From assembly GCA_041177965.1 (NCBI GenBank), contig JBEGWF010000020.1:1-11530 (forward strand): a stretch of 11,530 bases of DNA, given 5' to 3'. The notes under the pieces are model-generated. The model did no database searches. It saw only the letters and a program-made list of their open reading frames with translations, and had not been told where the DNA came from. This document shows, piece after piece, positions 8,956 to 11,530 of this stretch. Within the stretch, counting starts at the first letter, position 1; every line of letters starts with the position of its first letter. This stretch comes from SXXZ01 sp041177965. Its GTDB lineage: Bacteria > Verrucomicrobiota > Verrucomicrobiia > Limisphaerales > UBA9464. The translations under genes were made by a program, and so were the position numbers.

Positions 8956-11043
8956 ATGAATCCCAGAACGAGTTCCTCACGAGTCGCCCAAGGACGATGG
9001 GCCGCCCACCGGAGGTGGCTCCTGCTGATGGGGTGGTTCCTGGTCGCCCGGTTCATGCCCGCCCCGTCCGGGCTCGTCGCCCAGGTGCTGACGGTGCGCG
9101 AGATCCCGGAGGTCACGGTGCTTCCGGCCTCGGGCTGGACCGAGCGTCTGGAGTGGAGCGGCTCGCCGGTCTCCTCCTGGACGGCGCTCACGAACCCGCC
9201 CCCGATCACCAACGAATACCGCTTCATCGATCCCGCCCGAGGAGCGCAGGTCCGCCTGTACCGGGCGGTGCCCGTCGGTTGGGATCCGGCCTCGCTGCTC
9301 CGGCCCGGAGCATCCAACGAACCCTCCGGCTCGAAGCGACCACCGGGATACGTCTGGATCCCGCCGGGCCGCTTCACGATGGGCAGCGCTCCGGGGGAGC
9401 CGGGGCGTGCCACGAACGAGGTGCGCCGCACCGTGGTGATGACCCGGGGGTACTGGATGAGCGCGCGGGAGGTCCGCCAGTCGGAATACCGTTCGATGAT
9501 GGGCACCAACCCGTCCGGCTATCCCGGAGACGAACATCCCGTGGAGACCGTGTCCTGGGCGGAGGCGGTCGCCTATTGCCAGCGATTGACCGCACATGCG
9601 CGCGAACGGGGAGAACTGCCACAGGGCCACGCCTACCGACTGCCCACGGAGGCCGAGTGGGAATACGCGGCGCGCGCCGGCACCGAGACGACCCACCCCT
9701 GGGGAACCTCCGATACCGAGGCTCCGCGCCACGCCTGGTACGAGGCCAATGCCGGGTTCACTCCGCACCCCGTGGGCGGTCTGGCTCCCAATCGCTGGGG
9801 GCTCCATGACATGCAGGGCAATGTCTGGGAATGGTGCCAGGACTGGCTGTCCATCCCGGAGGCCGCCAGCGCCCTGGAACCCCGGGGGCCCGAGACCGGA
9901 TCGCTGCGCATCCTCCGCGGAGGGTCCCACCTCGATGGCACGGCCTGGCTTCGTTCGACCTCGCGGTTGGCGTTCCGCCCCGACTGGTCGGGCGATTGCG
10001 CGGGATTCCGGCCGGTCCTGGCGGCGGTCGGCCCGGCCGGCGCCGCCGAGCTCCGGCTGAGGATGGTCGCCGAACTGACCCTCAGCGGCAGCCCGGGCGC
10101 GCGCTACCGCATCGAACGGACCCGGTCCCCCCTCGAGACGAACTCTTGGACGACGGCCGTCGAACTCGAACTGGGCACCCCGGCCCTGAGCGTGTGGACC
10201 GACCTCACGGAACATGCGCCAAGCCGGTCGTATCGGGCGGTGCGCATCGACAACGGTTCGGGCGGGGAAACCGGTGGGGGTGGAAGCGGGAACCCAGGCG
10301 GAGGCGGAGGATTCACACCGGGTCCCGGAGAACCGGCGGTCGGTCGACCTCCGGGATTCGTCTGGATACCGGCCGGGACCTTCCGCATGGGCAGCCCGCA
10401 AACCGAGGCCGGCCGCCGGTCCAACGAGACGCCCCGCACGGTGACCCTCTCGAAGGGCTACTGGATGAGCGACCACGAGGTGACCCAATCGGAGTTCGGA
10501 ACGGTCTTGGGCCGCCCCGGCGCCGTGGTCGACGGTCCCAACCATCCCATCCAGTCCGATTGGAACGACGCCGTGCGGTACTGCGAGGCACTGACGGCGC
10601 GGGCTCTGGCTGCCGGCACGCTGCCGGAGGAATTCGTGTATCGGCTGCCGACGGAGGCCGAATGGGAGAACGCCTGCCGCGCCGGAACCACCACCCGGTA
10701 CTTCTGGGGCGAGGATCCGCAGTGGCTGGAGATCGGCAAATACGCCTGGTCCACGCTGTCCTCCGGCTCCTCCGCCCATGAAGTCCGGCTGAAACTCCCC
10801 AACCCCTGGGGACTCTACGACATGTCGGGCAACCTGTGGGAATGGTGCCGGGATGGGTATCAGGATGTCCCACCGGCCATCACCGTCGATCCGCCGGGGA
10901 GCACCGACACCACCCGTCGATCCATCCGGGGCGGCGGGTATTTCGAGGGTTTCAATCGCAGTCGCTCGGCGGCCCGCAGCGGACTCAAGCCGACCGAGCG
11001 GCTGGATCTGGGCATCCGCCCCGTCCTGGCCCGACCCCTGTGA
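8956..11043 (+). CDS. Secreted protein with two SUMF1/FGE-like domains in tandem
   Basis: A 695-residue exported protein. A long signal peptide covers about residues 1-43 (Arg-rich n-region, core WLLLMGWFLV). A short Ig-like module (about 45-107) is followed by SUMF1 domain 1 (130-354: GYVWIPPGRFTMGS, YRLPTEAEWEYAARAG, WGLHDMQGNVWEWC, LRGGS). A second Ig-like module (about 364-432) and a Gly-rich linker (434-452) lead to SUMF1 domain 2 (465-690: GFVWIPAGTFRMGS, YRLPTEAEWENACRAG, WGLYDMSGNLWEWC, RGGGY). True formylglycine-generating enzymes have two active-site Cys shortly after the RGGS motif; here both copies have none at that place (HLDGTAWLRSTSR and YFEGFNRSRSAAR), so sulfatase activation is unlikely. 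The domains more probably act as a C-type-lectin-like binding fold, or in another chemistry. The ATG has no Shine-Dalgarno. The next gene begins four bases after its stop. Confidence 0.88.
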   Translation: MNPRTSSSRVAQGRWAAHRRWLLLMGWFLVARFMPAPSGLVAQVLTVREIPEVTVLPASGWTERLEWSGSPVSSWTALTNPPPITNEYRFIDPARGAQVRLYRAVPVGWDPASLLRPGASNEPSGSKRPPGYVWIPPGRFTMGSAPGEPGRATNEVRRTVVMTRGYWMSAREVRQSEYRSMMGTNPSGYPGDEHPVETVSWAEAVAYCQRLTAHARERGELPQGHAYRLPTEAEWEYAARAGTETTHPWGTSDTEAPRHAWYEANAGFTPHPVGGLAPNRWGLHDMQGNVWEWCQDWLSIPEAASALEPRGPETGSLRILRGGSHLDGTAWLRSTSRLAFRPDWSGDCAGFRPVLAAVGPAGAAELRLRMVAELTLSGSPGARYRIERTRSPLETNSWTTAVELELGTPALSVWTDLTEHAPSRSYRAVRIDNGSGGETGGGGSGNPGGGGGFTPGPGEPAVGRPPGFVWIPAGTFRMGSPQTEAGRRSNETPRTVTLSKGYWMSDHEVTQSEFGTVLGRPGAVVDGPNHPIQSDWNDAVRYCEALTARALAAGTLPEEFVYRLPTEAEWENACRAGTTTRYFWGEDPQWLEIGKYAWSTLSSGSSAHEVRLKLPNPWGLYDMSGNLWEWCRDGYQDVPPAITVDPPGSTDTTRRSIRGGGYFEGFNRSRSAARSGLKPTERLDLGIRPVLARPL
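9343..10017 (+). repeat. SUMF1-like domain, copy 1
   Basis: Residues 130-354 of the tandem protein. They align motif by motif with copy 2 in the same order: MGS, YWMS--EV-QSE, HP---WAEAVAYC, RLPTEAEWE, WGLHDM-GN-WEWC, RGGS, GFRPV. This copy keeps a Cys at 348 just before GFRPV that copy 2 lacks. Confidence 0.85.
10255..10314 (+). repeat. Gly-rich interdomain linker
   Basis: About residues 434-453 of the tandem SUMF1 protein are mostly Gly with Ser, Asn and Pro, encoded by repeated GGN codons. It separates the second Ig-like module from the second SUMF1 domain and is probably a flexible hinge between two independent binding units. Confidence 0.6.
10348..11025 (+). repeat. SUMF1-like domain, copy 2
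   Basis: Residues 465-690 of the tandem protein, clearly diverged from copy 1. The DNA is not a recent duplicate even over the best conserved RLPTEAEWE part. This copy has an extra Cys at 574 (ENACRAG against EYAARAG in copy 1) and RGGGY instead of RGGSH. Confidence 0.85.
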
Positions 11044-11047
11044 CCCC

Positions 11048-11530
11048 ATGATCACTCCCCCTTGCCTGAAACTCCGAAGCCCCCGCAACCCTCACGAGCA
11101 CCGAGGCAACCTCTCGCTTCCGCTGTTCGGCCCAATGCTCGTGCTGTTCTGGATGTTGGCGATGCAGTGCCTCCGGGCCGACGTCTGCGACGTGCGGGTC
11201 GGCATCCTCGCGCAGGGACGGCCCGATGCGCTGGCCTGGACCGACCGGATCGTCGCGGACCTCTCGATACACGGATTCGTGTTCCTGAATCGGACCGATG
11301 GGGCTCAGCCCATGGAAACCGGGGTCGATTACCTGGTGTTCGTGATCTTCTTCGATCCATCGCTCGGAGGGGCGGTGATGCGCATGGTGGACGTGACCAG
11401 TGGCGAGGTCCTCGCGGCGACGGAACCCGCCTCCGAGGAGGCGATGCTCGCCTGGATCCGCCAAACGGTGCCCGAGAAGGCCGTTCCCTTCCGACTGCCG
11501 GGACGCGGCGAAGGACCGTCGATCGAACTG
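11048..11530 (+). CDS. Secreted protein, CsgG/FlgO-like N-terminus (partial)
   Basis: A frame open from ATG 11048 to the window edge: 161 residues seen, 3' end missing. An N-terminal signal peptide with a strong core (LFGPMLVLFWMLAMQCL, cleavage near LRA44) indicates export; Cys41 is not in a proper lipobox (Gln precedes it). The mature part, VRVGILAQG...WTDRIVADLSIHGFVFLNRTD...VDYLVFVIFF...GGAVMRMVDVTSGEVLAATE, follows the pattern of periplasmic CsgG/FlgO-like proteins: find a target by name, read an R-x-D region, form a DYLV strand, then report a VDV-x-SGEVLA strand. The resemblance is from pattern memory and is weak. It begins four bases after the tandem SUMF1 gene, so co-transcription is very likely; there is no Shine-Dalgarno. 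Confidence 0.6.
   Translation, partial: MITPPCLKLRSPRNPHEHRGNLSLPLFGPMLVLFWMLAMQCLRADVCDVRVGILAQGRPDALAWTDRIVADLSIHGFVFLNRTDGAQPMETGVDYLVFVIFFDPSLGGAVMRMVDVTSGEVLAATEPASEEAMLAWIRQTVPEKAVPFRLPGRGEGPSIEL

Noticed and set aside
8956..11043. A true sulfatase-activating formylglycine-generating enzyme.
   Set aside because: Neither SUMF1 copy has the two Cys residues after the RGGS region, and no sulfatase gene is in the window.
10930..11043. The C-terminus of the second SUMF1 domain as the variable region of a diversity-generating retroelement, whose targets often have this fold.
   Set aside because: No reverse transcriptase, template repeat or AAC-rich variable codons are present in the window.
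6912..11088. Long minus-strand open frames of 865 and 703 residues across the PHP and SUMF1 genes.
   Set aside because: They cross several gene boundaries and the intergenic region and are Gly/Arg/Pro-rich. The plus-strand frames have signal peptides and intact family motifs.

Overview
The window is GC-rich bacterial DNA with every recognisable gene on the + strand. The best guess is a member of the Verrucomicrobiota (Limisphaerales/Pedosphaera-like), with Planctomycetota as the main alternative. This is inferred from four things: a pseudopilin carrying an exact H-X9-DG motif followed by a small membrane-anchored partner, large secreted proteins ending in short Ig-like modules, a long adenosylcobalamin-dependent ribonucleotide reductase with a TSCPD domain and Cys-rich tail, and translation starts that mostly lack Shine-Dalgarno sequences. 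No sequence search could be run.

Layout. 1-358: a leader with no convincing gene. It has a GC-rich hairpin at its left end, then an AT-richer stretch with a weak promoter candidate and a stable hairpin. 359-3514: nrdJ, class II ribonucleotide reductase, followed by a textbook intrinsic terminator (3561-3608), so it is probably transcribed alone. 3713-5012: a two-gene unit of a type II secretion-like pseudopilin and a small N-terminally anchored protein 7 nt downstream. 5071-7137: a secreted 688-residue multidomain protein with two tandem NPKDWIG repeats, an Ig-like stretch, a choice-of-anchor-J-like domain and a C-terminal module; a strong hairpin (7173-7202) lies downstream. 7203-7526: no supportable gene. 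7527-11530: a tightly packed set of a secreted PHP-type metallohydrolase, a secreted protein with two SUMF1/FGE-like domains in one chain, and the start of a secreted protein that weakly recalls CsgG/FlgO-type domains and runs off the window.

How they fit together. nrdJ is housekeeping: it supplies deoxyribonucleotides by a B12-dependent, oxygen-independent route. Apart from the small anchored protein, the other products carry export signals or prepilin leaders, so the right-hand two thirds is devoted to envelope or extracellular functions. The PHP/double-SUMF1/CsgG-like set has no obvious terminator between its members and is the best candidate for an undescribed functional unit, although its substrate cannot be read from the sequence. 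The oddest sequence-level signal is an in-phase A9 slippery tract near the 3' end of nrdJ, where a shift in either direction would remove the redox-active Cys tail.
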